Made by a program: the position numbers and the translations under genes. Of a stretch of DNA of 5,245 nucleotides, positions 1 through 5,159 are shown one piece after another. The notes below the pieces were generated by a model. That model had not been told where the DNA came from, ran no database searches, and worked only from the letters and a program-made list of their open reading frames with translations. Source of the DNA: Prevotellaceae bacterium (GTDB lineage: Bacteria; Bacteroidota; Bacteroidia; Bacteroidales; UBA932). The DNA is taken from the NCBI GenBank assembly GCA_031273485.1, contig JAISRS010000165.1, positions 1-5,245 on the forward strand, read 5' to 3'. Within the stretch, counting starts at the first letter, position 1. The number at the start of each line of letters is the position of its first letter.

Positions 1-392
1 ACCCAAAATGCAGCGGCTTTGTCGGTAGGTTTATGATAGGGCGAAGGTAATTGAAATTTAAGGAGTTGACGCAAAAATATTTCTTCTTTCCGTTTGGTTT
101 GTATCAACTCTTGTCCTGCGGCTGTCAAACGAATTACGGGAGATAATGTTACGAATCCCAATGCTTTGGGCGCTCTGTTTATTCGGTCTCTTGCACTGAA
201 TGCGGGGTCGTTTACGCCTTCGCCATTGAAAAAGTTTTCTTCCCGCAAGAGTTGCATAAATGCCGTTTGTGTTTCAGTATTCCACTGTTTACCTGCAAAA
301 TGGGTATTCAGTAACTCAATTTCGGGAATCATACGAAACGGAGTTCTTGGGGAAGTTGTGATAAACAATACTTTACTGTCAATTCGTGCCAT
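1..392 (-). CDS. AlwI/BstNBI-family type II restriction endonuclease, N-terminal part
   Basis: The first 130 residues of a gene that leaves the window at base 1. I chose the ATG at 392-390 because an in-frame TAG lies at 416-414 and no other ATG lies between. Recognisable stretches include TTSPRTPFRMIPEIELL near residues 12-28, FSARDRI near 68-74, and EIFLRQLLKFQLPSPYHK near 103-120. From memory these match the start of the nicking enzyme N.BstNBI (SCSPRSPEKIQPEL, FSTRDRV, DVFLKQLVKWQYPSFQHK). This family (AlwI, PleI, MlyI, BstNBI) cuts at a fixed distance from short asymmetric sites such as GGATC or GAGTC. Its C-terminal catalytic domain is outside the window, so activity cannot be judged. 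The gene begins one base after the methyltransferase stop codon (TGATATG), which suggests translational coupling. Family members are about 550-600 residues long, so roughly three quarters is missing here. I inferred the family from recalled similarity, not from a search. Confidence 0.85.
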   Translation of the reverse strand, partial: MARIDSKVLFITTSPRTPFRMIPEIELLNTHFAGKQWNTETQTAFMQLLREENFFNGEGVNDPAFSARDRINRAPKALGFVTLSPVIRLTAAGQELIQTKRKEEIFLRQLLKFQLPSPYHKPTDKAAAFW

Positions 393-393
393 A

Positions 394-1299
394 TCAATAT
401 GCGATTGTGTATTCTAATTGTTTGGAAAAAAGTGTTTTATGATTTGTTTCGTAATTGGCAACCAAAATATGAGTTGCAACCGACTTAAAGCGATTACGGA
501 TATTGACGGAGTAGTTTTTTGCATATTCGTCAATTATCATATCGCCGTATAATTTTTCGGTTAACGACGTTCTTCCGATTACAAGTAATGCTTTGCATTG
601 CAGATTTTTAAAATCTTTAGCAAGACTAATGTGACATTCATCGTTAAAACCATCCTTGTATTCTTCATTACCATAATCGGAAAATACACAATCATACGGA
701 GGGTCTAAAAACATAAAATCGTCAGCTTCCGCCATGTCGAAAATCTCTTTGTAATCTTTGTTATATATTTGGGCATTTGCCAACAAATTACTGTGCTTTT
801 TTGTTACCAATGAAGTATTTAAATGCGTATATCGCCCGAAGGGTACATTAAATTCCCCTTTGGAATTGTAGCGTATCATGCCCGAATAGGCAGTTTTGTT
901 GATAAAAAAATAAAGCAAGGCATCCGAATATTTCTTATCGGACAGGTCGTTGAACATATCACGAATTTGATAGTATAATGCTTCGTTCTTATCCTCAACA
1001 CGTTCGTTCGGTGTTTGTTGTTTTAACGCATCAAACTGTCTGCGGTTTACTTCGTATATTTTCTCTAATTCAGCAAGTTCACTATGCAACTCCGAATAAT
1101 TATTTTTGACGCCAATATAAAAGGATATCAATTTTGAATTTATATCATTGATGATAGCACGTTTAGGTTCTAAATGAAAATACAAAGCCCCACCACCGAA
1201 GAAAGGTTCAATATACCGACCCTTATATCTCGGTATATGCTTTTCGATATTGGGAATTTCGTTGGATTTTCCGCCTCTGTATTTAATTAATGGTTTCAT
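394..1299 (-). CDS. Dam-like DNA adenine N6-methyltransferase (D12 class)
   Basis: A complete 301-residue protein that transfers a methyl group from S-adenosylmethionine to adenine N6, protecting host sites from the adjacent nuclease. Motifs occur in alpha-class order: motif X KYRGGK at residues 6-11, the SAM-binding EPFFGGG at 31-37, an acidic NDIN at 51-54, a target-recognition region of about 85-195 with the D12-type stretch INKTAYSGMIRYNSKGEF at 133-150, and the catalytic DPPY at 199-202. The length is normal for Dam/DpnII-type enzymes and all key residues are present. Its ATG overlaps the controller stop as ATGA, and its own TGA is one base from the nuclease ATG, so the three genes form one operon. 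Only one methyltransferase is visible, although the nuclease family uses asymmetric sites. A Dam-like enzyme methylating a GATC core would protect both strands of GGATC. That specificity is inferred. Confidence 0.95.
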   Translation of the reverse strand: MKPLIKYRGGKSNEIPNIEKHIPRYKGRYIEPFFGGGALYFHLEPKRAIINDINSKLISFYIGVKNNYSELHSELAELEKIYEVNRRQFDALKQQTPNERVEDKNEALYYQIRDMFNDLSDKKYSDALLYFFINKTAYSGMIRYNSKGEFNVPFGRYTHLNTSLVTKKHSNLLANAQIYNKDYKEIFDMAEADDFMFLDPPYDCVFSDYGNEEYKDGFNDECHISLAKDFKNLQCKALLVIGRTSLTEKLYGDMIIDEYAKNYSVNIRNRFKSVATHILVANYETNHKTLFSKQLEYTIAY

Positions 1300-1598
1300 T
1301 TGGCTATTTTTTTATTGTATTTCACTTTTTCCTCTGCTACCTTTAGCGCTTCAATACCCAATTGTTCATCTGCTATTTCGTAAACAAGTTTATCGGAAAG
1401 CCACGCCACCAACAAATTATCTGCATTAACATTGAAGTATTCTGCAAGCTTAATAACCTGTTCGCGGGAGACTTTACGCTGTCCGCGCTCTATTCTGCTC
1501 AATATGGCTTGGTCAATATCAAGATACGCAGCAACAATTCGCAAAGGCTGTTGTTTGCTTTCTCTTAACTCTCGTAATGTGTCACCTAAATTCTTCAT
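1296..1598 (-). CDS. XRE-family helix-turn-helix controller of the R-M operon
   Basis: A small DNA-binding protein of 100 residues from the ATG at 1598 (MKNLGDTLRELRES). The helix-turn-helix covers about residues 5-62, with IVAAYLDIDQAILSRIERGQ as the recognition core. A short helical tail includes AWLSDKLVYEIADEQLGIEALKVAEEKV. Proteins of this form commonly precede DNA methyltransferase genes in Bacteroidota and resemble the C-proteins that time R-M expression, so autoregulation is likely but inferred. The frame stays open to ATG 1685, but residues from there (MLKTFFFCYGC...) look unlike the family and would start upstream of the -7 motif at 1629-1636. ATG 1613 (MLFGKMKN) is a second possible start. 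The stop overlaps the methyltransferase start by 4 nt, so the two are expected to be co-translated. Confidence 0.88.
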   Translation of the reverse strand: MKNLGDTLRELRESKQQPLRIVAAYLDIDQAILSRIERGQRKVSREQVIKLAEYFNVNADNLLVAWLSDKLVYEIADEQLGIEALKVAEEKVKYNKKIAK

Positions 1599-1611
1599 TT
1601 TGCCAAATAAC

Positions 1612-1632
1612 ATTTTGATTGATTTTGACAAA
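1612..1632 (-). promoter_or_regulatory. Candidate controller operator
   Basis: Two signals overlap the promoter and predicted start of transcription. One is the odd palindrome TTTGTCAAA (1624-1632). The other is a direct repeat of TCAAAAT at 1622-1628 and 1612-1618, spaced by 10 nt, about one helical turn. The position, right before an XRE gene and over its -7 motif, is where a controller would bind to repress or tune its own operon. No match to a published C-box is claimed. Confidence 0.35.
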
Positions 1633-1636
1633 GGTA
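1629..1636 (-). promoter_or_regulatory. Bacteroidota -7 promoter motif for the R-M operon
   Basis: Read on the minus strand this is TACCTTTG, an exact match to the Bacteroidota -7 consensus TAnnTTTG. Transcription would begin near 1622, giving a leader of about 25 nt to the ATG at 1598. A -33 TTG at the usual 19-21 nt spacing is not evident; only a weak GTTA lies a little too far upstream. A weak -33 would suit a promoter that depends on the controller protein, but that is inference. Confidence 0.5.
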
Positions 1637-1694
1637 CGAAATTATCAGATATGCATCCGTAACAGAAGAAAAAAGTTTTCAGCATTTGATTTCC

Positions 1695-2228
1695 TCACAT
1701 CTTAATCCCCTTATTCTTATTTATTCCCAGTTTCCTGTTGACTCCAAATTGTCTCTGAACTTCCTGAAATTTCACACTAAACCACTCTAAAATATTCATT
1801 CCGTTGAGATTCAACCGTGATTTGTTCGGGTTATCCGGCTCCTTTTCGATTCTCAACTTAATATTTTCTGCCGCAAACTTTTGATTATGTTCCGGTGAAA
1901 AGAAAGAAAAGGAATTTGCTGTCAGTGTTTTACCTGCAAACAATGCCTTGATGGATTCGACGGCAAGCCCAATCTTTTGACATAGAGCCGCTATTCGCAG
2001 TTGTTCTTTCATCATCGGAAACAGTTCCTGAATTAAATTCAGTTCTTCCTGCGCCTTGTATGGTGCGTATTCCTGTTTGGCTTTGGCAAGTTTAATTTCG
2101 ATTGTTGCCAGTTCCTTGTTCTTGCCGAATATGTTCGTCTATTGCAAGAAACTTTTCCTGCGCTTCGTCTTTCTGGTCGTACATATCGCGAACTTTCCCG
2201 TAAACTTCCTGCTTCTGTTCTGTCAAAA
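1695..2228 (-). pseudogene. C-terminal remnant of a MobV/Mob_Pre-like mobilisation protein, frameshifted
   Basis: About 178 codons of a coiled-coil-rich tail. It starts VLTEQKQEVYGKVRDMYD at 2229-2176 and continues to EPDNPNKSRLNLNGMNILEWF and a basic end (KNKGIKM, stop TGA 1697-1695). The tail resembles, from memory, the end of MobV-type plasmid mobilisation proteins of Bacteroidota (YKAQEELNL, FSPEHNQKF, NGMNILEWF). The relaxase catalytic N-terminus, with its histidines, is absent. The reading frame breaks near 2130: the upstream frame reads FLAIDEHIRQ and stops at 2094-2092, while the downstream frame reads IFGKNKELATIE and has an in-frame TAG at 2141-2139. Removing one base restores a continuous protein. 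Upstream it is joined abruptly to a 25-bp repeated sequence. The R-M operon lies directly downstream in the same orientation, suggesting it arrived as cargo of the same element. The family assignment is moderate; that it is a gene fragment is clearer. Confidence 0.62.
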
Positions 2229-2253
2229 CCACCTGATTTTTCCAACAAAACAA
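2229..2253 (-). repeat. 25-bp dispersed repeat, copy 1
   Basis: Identical over 25 bp to 4522-4546, same orientation. On the minus strand it contains TTGTTTTGTTGGAAA and ends ATCAGGTGG, exactly where the MobV-like remnant begins. A diverged third copy is at 4593-4627. Confidence 0.9.
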
Positions 2254-2263
2254 TCCCGGTAGC

Positions 2264-2440
2264 TCTATCCCGTATGTATCGCCCGGTGGAACATGCATGA
2301 AAACCGGCAGGGTCTTGCCATTGAACCCTGTTTTAAGTATTTCATTTTCAGTAATATGACAGGTGATTTCGGGGTTTCCACAACCCCGGATTTTGCGTCG
2401 CGAGCCGGACAGAAACCGGAGTTCTGTTTTGGCGGAAATA
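2264..2440. repeat. 177-bp direct repeat, copy A
   Basis: Aligns without gaps to 4716-4892 at a constant offset of 2,452 bp, with 5 mismatches (2292 C/T, 2363 G/A, 2384 C/T, 2410 C/A, 2423 T/C), about 97% identity. Similarity ends sharply on both sides. It contains a hairpin at 2370-2388 (CGGGGTT, 5-nt loop, AACCCCG) and a weaker CCGGT/ACCGG pairing around the palindrome ATGCAT (2292-2297 region). A minus-strand frame is open through it, but four of the five differences would change an amino acid there, which argues against selection on that protein. The repeat is not recognised as any named element. Confidence 0.95.
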
Positions 2441-2515
2441 AGTAATTGATGTACACTGAATTTTAAACTTGGCGCACATAATATTGAGCAACCGGTGCAG
2501 AATGCCAGGGCGTTG

Positions 2516-2544
2516 AAGCCGGTGTGAATGTTTTCCGGCTTTTT
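2516..2544 (+). terminator. Hairpin with T-run upstream of the AlbA_2-type gene
   Basis: A perfect 7-bp stem AAGCCGG / CCGGCTT with a 12-nt loop, running into a stretch of five T. It has the form of an intrinsic terminator for plus-strand transcripts. It lies between the 177-bp repeat A and the promoter of the 2614 gene, so it could insulate that gene from transcription coming through the repeat. No plus-strand gene that would use it is visible upstream. The stem is short, so confidence is moderate. Confidence 0.45.
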
Positions 2545-2554
2545 CAAGCGCAAT

Positions 2555-2586
2555 GTTGGCTATATCAGGATATTTGAGTAATTTTG
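2555..2586 (+). promoter_or_regulatory. Bacteroidota-type promoter of the AlbA_2 gene
   Basis: The -7 motif TAATTTTG (2579-2586) matches TAnnTTTG exactly. A -33 GTTG (2555-2558) lies 20 nt upstream, close to the usual spacing. Transcription would start near 2592, leaving a leader of about 22 nt before the ATG at 2614. As usual in this phylum, there is no strong Shine-Dalgarno sequence. Confidence 0.55.
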
Positions 2587-2613
2587 CGGATTGAAAAACA
2601 ACGGTAAACCGGA

Positions 2614-4356
2614 ATGACTGTTCAGGAACTCAAACATCTTCGCGAATCGGAAGACAAGGTAGAATTTAAGGAGGCCAAGACGCAATTTTCCTACAATTCA
2701 GGCAGGAAAAGCGTTTTGGGCTATGTTTCCGCGCTGGCTAACGAAGGCGGCGGCTATCTTGTTTCGGGCATAAAAGAGGCAAAGCCCCACGAGGTTTGCG
2801 GTTCGGAAGCCTTTGAAAGCAAGGAAGGCAAGCTGGAACAGGATGTTTACCGCGACTTGAAAATCAGGATAAAGACCGAAACGCTGTTTGACGGCGGGAA
2901 ACGGGTGCTGGTTATCAAAATCCCGTCCCGTCCTGTCGGTAAAGTCCTGTATTTTGAAGACGTTCCGCTGATGCGCGTTGGGGAAAGTCTGACGCGGATG
3001 TCGGACGAGATGTATCTTTCCATTATTCAGGAGCAGGAGCCGGATTTCTCGGCCAGGATTTGCGAGGGGCTGACTTTTGGGGATTTGGACGGCGAAGCTA
3101 TCGCATTGATGAAAGCCGGTTATGCAAGGAAACAGAAAAATCCCGCATTTGAAACTTTACCAGATTTGCAGGTATTAACCGATTTGGGGCTGACTGAAAA
3201 CGGCAATTATAATTATGCCGCTTTAATTTTGCTCGGTACGCGAAAGGCTTTGCGAAAATATCTGCCTAATGCAGAGGTTATTATCGAATATCGCCTCAAC
3301 CATTCAATGATATCTTACACGGCTCGCAAAGAATTTCAGGAATCGCTTTTTACCGTATTGGATAAAGTTTGGGATTACGTTAACCAGCCGGCAAGCAATC
3401 CTTTGCTGCACGTTCAGCATAAGTTCAGAATATACGATATTCCCGCTTTCAACAGGGAAGTAATCCGTGAAGCGGTATTAAATGCGATTGGACACCGGAT
3501 TTGGTATGATTTGGGCAGCGTTGTCATTAAACAGTATCCCGACAGCATCAATATTATCAATTCCGGCGGCTTTCCAAGTGGAGTTACAGAGGATAATATA
3601 TTGACGGTCAGAAGTCAGCCCCGTAACAAGCGGGTAATGGAAATACTGGAAAAAACAGGCGAAGTGGAACGTTCCGGACAGGGCGTTGACAAGATGTATT
3701 ACATCTGCCTGATGGAAGGAAAACCGTTGCCGGATTATTCTCAAACAGATAATTTTCAGGTTGATTTGTGTTTGCGGGCAACGATTGCAGATGAAGCATT
3801 TTATATTTTTGTGAATGAAATACAAGACCGTCGAGCCGACAAGCTGAATGTTTTTGACTTGCTTGCATTGGATAAGGTCAGGCAGGGCATTTCAATGGAT
3901 TTACCCGAATTGTCAGTTGAAAAATTGCAGCGGGAAGGATTGATAAAACTCAAAACTCCAAAATCCAAAAAATTGATTCTTTGCGACTTGTACTATGATT
4001 TATTAAAACAAAGTGGCGGTGTAAGTGGCGGTGTAAGTGGCGGTGTAAATGTATCCGATATCGAAAAAACAATTTTGGAAGTTATTCAAAATAACGATAA
4101 TATCAATACAAAACAAATTAGTGAGTTACTCGGTATACCTCGCCGAACAGTGGAAAGATATTTGGCAAAACTTAAAGAGGAACATTTGATAGAGTTTCGC
4201 GGAGTACCTAAAACAGGGGGGTATTATCTGAAAAGACAAGTTATCGCCAACTATTCCAATTCCACACAAGAAAGCCCGAAATCCACACAAGAAGCAAAAA
4301 AGTCGCGAAAAAGGCTCTTTTTGCTTTCTTTATTCCTTCTCTTTCTTAATCAATAG
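2614..4356 (+). CDS. AlbA_2 (Schlafen-like) / RecG-type HATPase / winged-helix protein
   Basis: A 580-residue predicted nucleic-acid-binding regulator. Residues about 8-135 form an AlbA_2 domain (formerly AAA_4): ESEDKVEFKEAK at 11-22, ANEGGGYLVSGI at 42-53, and the closing PLMRVGESLTRMS at 118-130. Residues about 275-390 match the HATPase_c_4/RecG-C-like domain: REVIREAVLNAIGHR at 281-295 as N-box, NSGGFPSGV at 316-324 and ERSGQGVDKM at 352-361 as glycine loops. Family members often read HRDY after the N-box; here it is HRIW, so one acidic residue is missing. SGGV repeated three times (467-478) links to a winged helix at about 482-541 (NTKQISELLGIPRRTVERYLAKL). The remaining tail, about 40 residues, has two STQE units and a hydrophobic end, and is unlike the family. 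Such proteins are widespread in mobile elements; their cellular role is largely unknown, and a regulatory or defence role here is speculation. GC content falls from about 55% to about 38% near base 3120. Confidence 0.92.
   Translation: MTVQELKHLRESEDKVEFKEAKTQFSYNSGRKSVLGYVSALANEGGGYLVSGIKEAKPHEVCGSEAFESKEGKLEQDVYRDLKIRIKTETLFDGGKRVLVIKIPSRPVGKVLYFEDVPLMRVGESLTRMSDEMYLSIIQEQEPDFSARICEGLTFGDLDGEAIALMKAGYARKQKNPAFETLPDLQVLTDLGLTENGNYNYAALILLGTRKALRKYLPNAEVIIEYRLNHSMISYTARKEFQESLFTVLDKVWDYVNQPASNPLLHVQHKFRIYDIPAFNREVIREAVLNAIGHRIWYDLGSVVIKQYPDSINIINSGGFPSGVTEDNILTVRSQPRNKRVMEILEKTGEVERSGQGVDKMYYICLMEGKPLPDYSQTDNFQVDLCLRATIADEAFYIFVNEIQDRRADKLNVFDLLALDKVRQGISMDLPELSVEKLQREGLIKLKTPKSKKLILCDLYYDLLKQSGGVSGGVSGGVNVSDIEKTILEVIQNNDNINTKQISELLGIPRRTVERYLAKLKEEHLIEFRGVPKTGGYYLKRQVIANYSNSTQESPKSTQEAKKSRKRLFLLSLFLLFLNQ
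4012..4047 (+). repeat. In-frame tandem repeat, 3 x 12 bp
   Basis: Three perfect copies of AGTGGCGGTGTA encode SGGV-SGGV-SGGV at residues 467-478, between the ATPase-like region and the winged helix. As 12 is divisible by three, gain or loss of units would only change linker length. Glycine-rich SGGV/NGGV linkers at this place recur in this protein family, from memory. Confidence 0.97.
4292..4326 (+). terminator. Inverted repeat at the 3' end of the AlbA_2 gene
   Basis: AAGCAAAAA (4292-4300) can pair with TTTTTGCTT (4318-4326). A competing inner hairpin AAAAAG-gct-CTTTTT is also possible. A T-rich tract follows. It could terminate transcription, but the stem is AT-rich and lies inside the open frame, where it codes for the odd lysine-then-leucine tail. 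That suggests the frame may read through former non-coding sequence. Confidence 0.35.
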
Positions 4357-4521
4357 ATTGCAGGCAACCCATCAATAATAACACTGCTTTTTAACTGACC
4401 TTTCTTGTTGATAGACTTCACAATACGACTGTTGTACAAGCCCAATGCCGCCGGATAGATGTTCTGCCGGTCGGGATTGTTGCCGGCGCAAAGGATTTTC
4501 GGGGCATCGGGATTATCGTTT
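4350..4521 (-). pseudogene. Internal fragment of a TraG/VirD4-like conjugative coupling protein
   Basis: About 57 codons reading NDNPDAPKILCAGNNPDRQ, then IYPAALGLYNSRIVKSIN, then KGQLKSSVIIDGLPAIY and a stop (4352-4350). From memory this closely matches the middle of the MobC/TraG coupling ATPase of Bacteroidota conjugative elements, which continues through a Walker B region like SSLIIDELPTIYF. Intact relatives are several hundred residues long; here both ends are missing. The Walker B acid pair is altered: DE is DG, and T is A, consistent with a dead fragment. Its 3' end stops within a few bases of the AlbA_2 stop codon on the other strand, so the AlbA_2 cassette boundary appears to cut this gene just after the IY codons. 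At its 5' side it is joined to the same 25-bp sequence that precedes the MobV-like remnant. Confidence 0.72.
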
Positions 4522-4550
4522 CCACCTGATTTTTCCAACAAAACAACCTC
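4516..4550 (-). repeat. Dispersed repeat, copy 2 (contains the identical 25-mer 4522-4546)
   Basis: The 25-mer is identical to 2229-2253. Over 35 bp it also matches 4593-4627 with 5 mismatches, four of them in one block at the centre. On the minus strand it reads GAGGTTGTTTTGTTGG, then AAAAATCAGGTGGAAACGA, and runs directly into the coupling-protein fragment. Confidence 0.9.
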
Positions 4551-4552
4551 TG

Positions 4553-4969
4553 CTACAGGATTTTAAACAACGGGCGGATACTGTTTTTAACCTCGTTTTC
4601 ACCTGATTTTCTTGACAAAACAACCTCAGTAGCAATGAGTTGCCCCAGACACCCCAACCTCATTAAAAAATAAAGTTTTCTATCAACATTCCGGGAAGAT
4701 TGGGTTTTGCGGTGTTCTATCCCGTATGTATCGCCCGGTGGAATATGCATGAAAACCGGCAGGGTCTTGCCATTGAACCCTGTTTTAAGTATTTCATTTT
4801 CAGTAATATGACAGATGATTTCGGGGTTTCCACAATCCCGGATTTTGCGTCGCGAGCCGGAAAGAAACCGGAGTCCTGTTTTGGCGGAAATACGATATGA
4901 AATGGCGGGAATCGGTAACTGATATTTTGAAAAAAATCCGTCTCTTTGTAATGAGCGAAAAATCAACAT
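4553..4969 (-). CDS. Hypothetical 138-residue reading frame through repeat B
   Basis: Starts at ATG 4969, about 16 nt after a predicted start of transcription, and reads through the whole 177-bp repeat and repeat copy 3, ending in a stop at 4555-4553. The protein (MLIFRSLQRDG at the start, VVLSRKSGENE near residue 115) shows no domain, signal peptide or membrane segment that I recognise. Against it: four of the five differences between the two repeat copies change the amino acid in this frame, and the frame joins unrelated segments. For it: a well-placed promoter and an ATG start. I think it is more likely an untranslated or accidental frame. Confidence 0.2.
   Translation of the reverse strand: MLIFRSLQRDGFFSKYQLPIPAISYRISAKTGLRFLSGSRRKIRDCGNPEIICHITENEILKTGFNGKTLPVFMHIPPGDTYGIEHRKTQSSRNVDRKLYFLMRLGCLGQLIATEVVLSRKSGENEVKNSIRPLFKIL
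4593..4627 (-). repeat. Dispersed repeat, copy 3 (diverged)
   Basis: Same orientation as copy 2, 77 bp away, 30 of 35 positions equal. The centre differs (TTGTCAAGAAAA instead of TTGTTGGAAAAA on the minus strand), while both flanks are kept. No recognisable gene fragment follows it; only about 40 bp separate it from copy 2. Confidence 0.75.
4634..4664. other. Stem-loop next to repeat copy 3
   Basis: AATGAGTTG (4634-4642) pairs with CAACCTCATT (4655-4664), nine pairs with one bulged base, around a C-rich 12-nt loop. An A-rich run follows on the plus strand, so it does not look like a terminator in either direction. Function unknown. Confidence 0.5.
4716..4892. repeat. 177-bp direct repeat, copy B
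   Basis: Partner of 2264-2440, same orientation. The hairpin is kept at 4822-4840; the single change in its stem (C to T at 4836) turns a G-C pair into a G-U pair, so a plus-strand RNA could still fold. Recombination between the copies would delete 2,452 bp, including the AlbA_2 gene and the coupling-protein fragment. Confidence 0.95.
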
Positions 4970-4991
4970 ATTGAGTACACCAATAATACTA

Positions 4992-5021
4992 CAAATATAG
5001 TCATTATCAGGGAGATTGCAA
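4992..5021 (-). promoter_or_regulatory. Bacteroidota-type promoter facing repeat B
   Basis: On the minus strand, TTG (5021-5019), a 19-nt spacer, then TATATTTG (4999-4992), a full match to the TTTG/TAnnTTTG arrangement except one base at -33. It would send transcripts from about 4985 through repeat B, the 35-bp repeats and the coupling-protein fragment. It is the best-formed promoter in the window, yet no convincing gene follows it. Confidence 0.55.
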
Positions 5022-5159
5022 TATGTTTTGCGATTTTTTTTTTGAAGAACAGGAAAGTTTTTTTGCGGCGGGTTCGGTTAAGAATTCCGGAGAGTTGATT
5101 TTTGGCTTTGCCGCAGGCGTTTGAAAAGAGTTTAATTAGGTTATTTGAAATGGTTTGCA

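Noticed and set aside
94..417. Plus-strand 107-codon frame
   Set aside because: It is the opposite strand of the restriction endonuclease start, begins with TTG and has no recognisable features.
1362..1662. Two plus-strand frames opposite the controller
   Set aside because: Shadows of the XRE gene; no promoter or domain.
2039..2248. Minus-strand frame MLEKSGGFDRTEAG...
   Set aside because: Out of frame with the mobilisation remnant; its start merely reflects the 25-mer.
2092..2553. Minus-strand 153-codon frame through repeat A as a separate gene
   Set aside because: Starts with TTG, fuses the repeat to the mobilisation remnant, and the repeat differences are mostly amino-acid changing in this frame.
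3478..3868. Minus-strand frames inside the AlbA_2 gene
   Set aside because: Overlap well-supported domain sequence on the plus strand; no family resemblance.
4516..4627. CRISPR array
   Set aside because: Only two nearby imperfect copies with a roughly 40-bp gap, no third regular unit, no cas genes.
4700..4900. Plus-strand 66-codon frame in repeat B
   Set aside because: Opposite strand of the repeat, no start signals and no domain.
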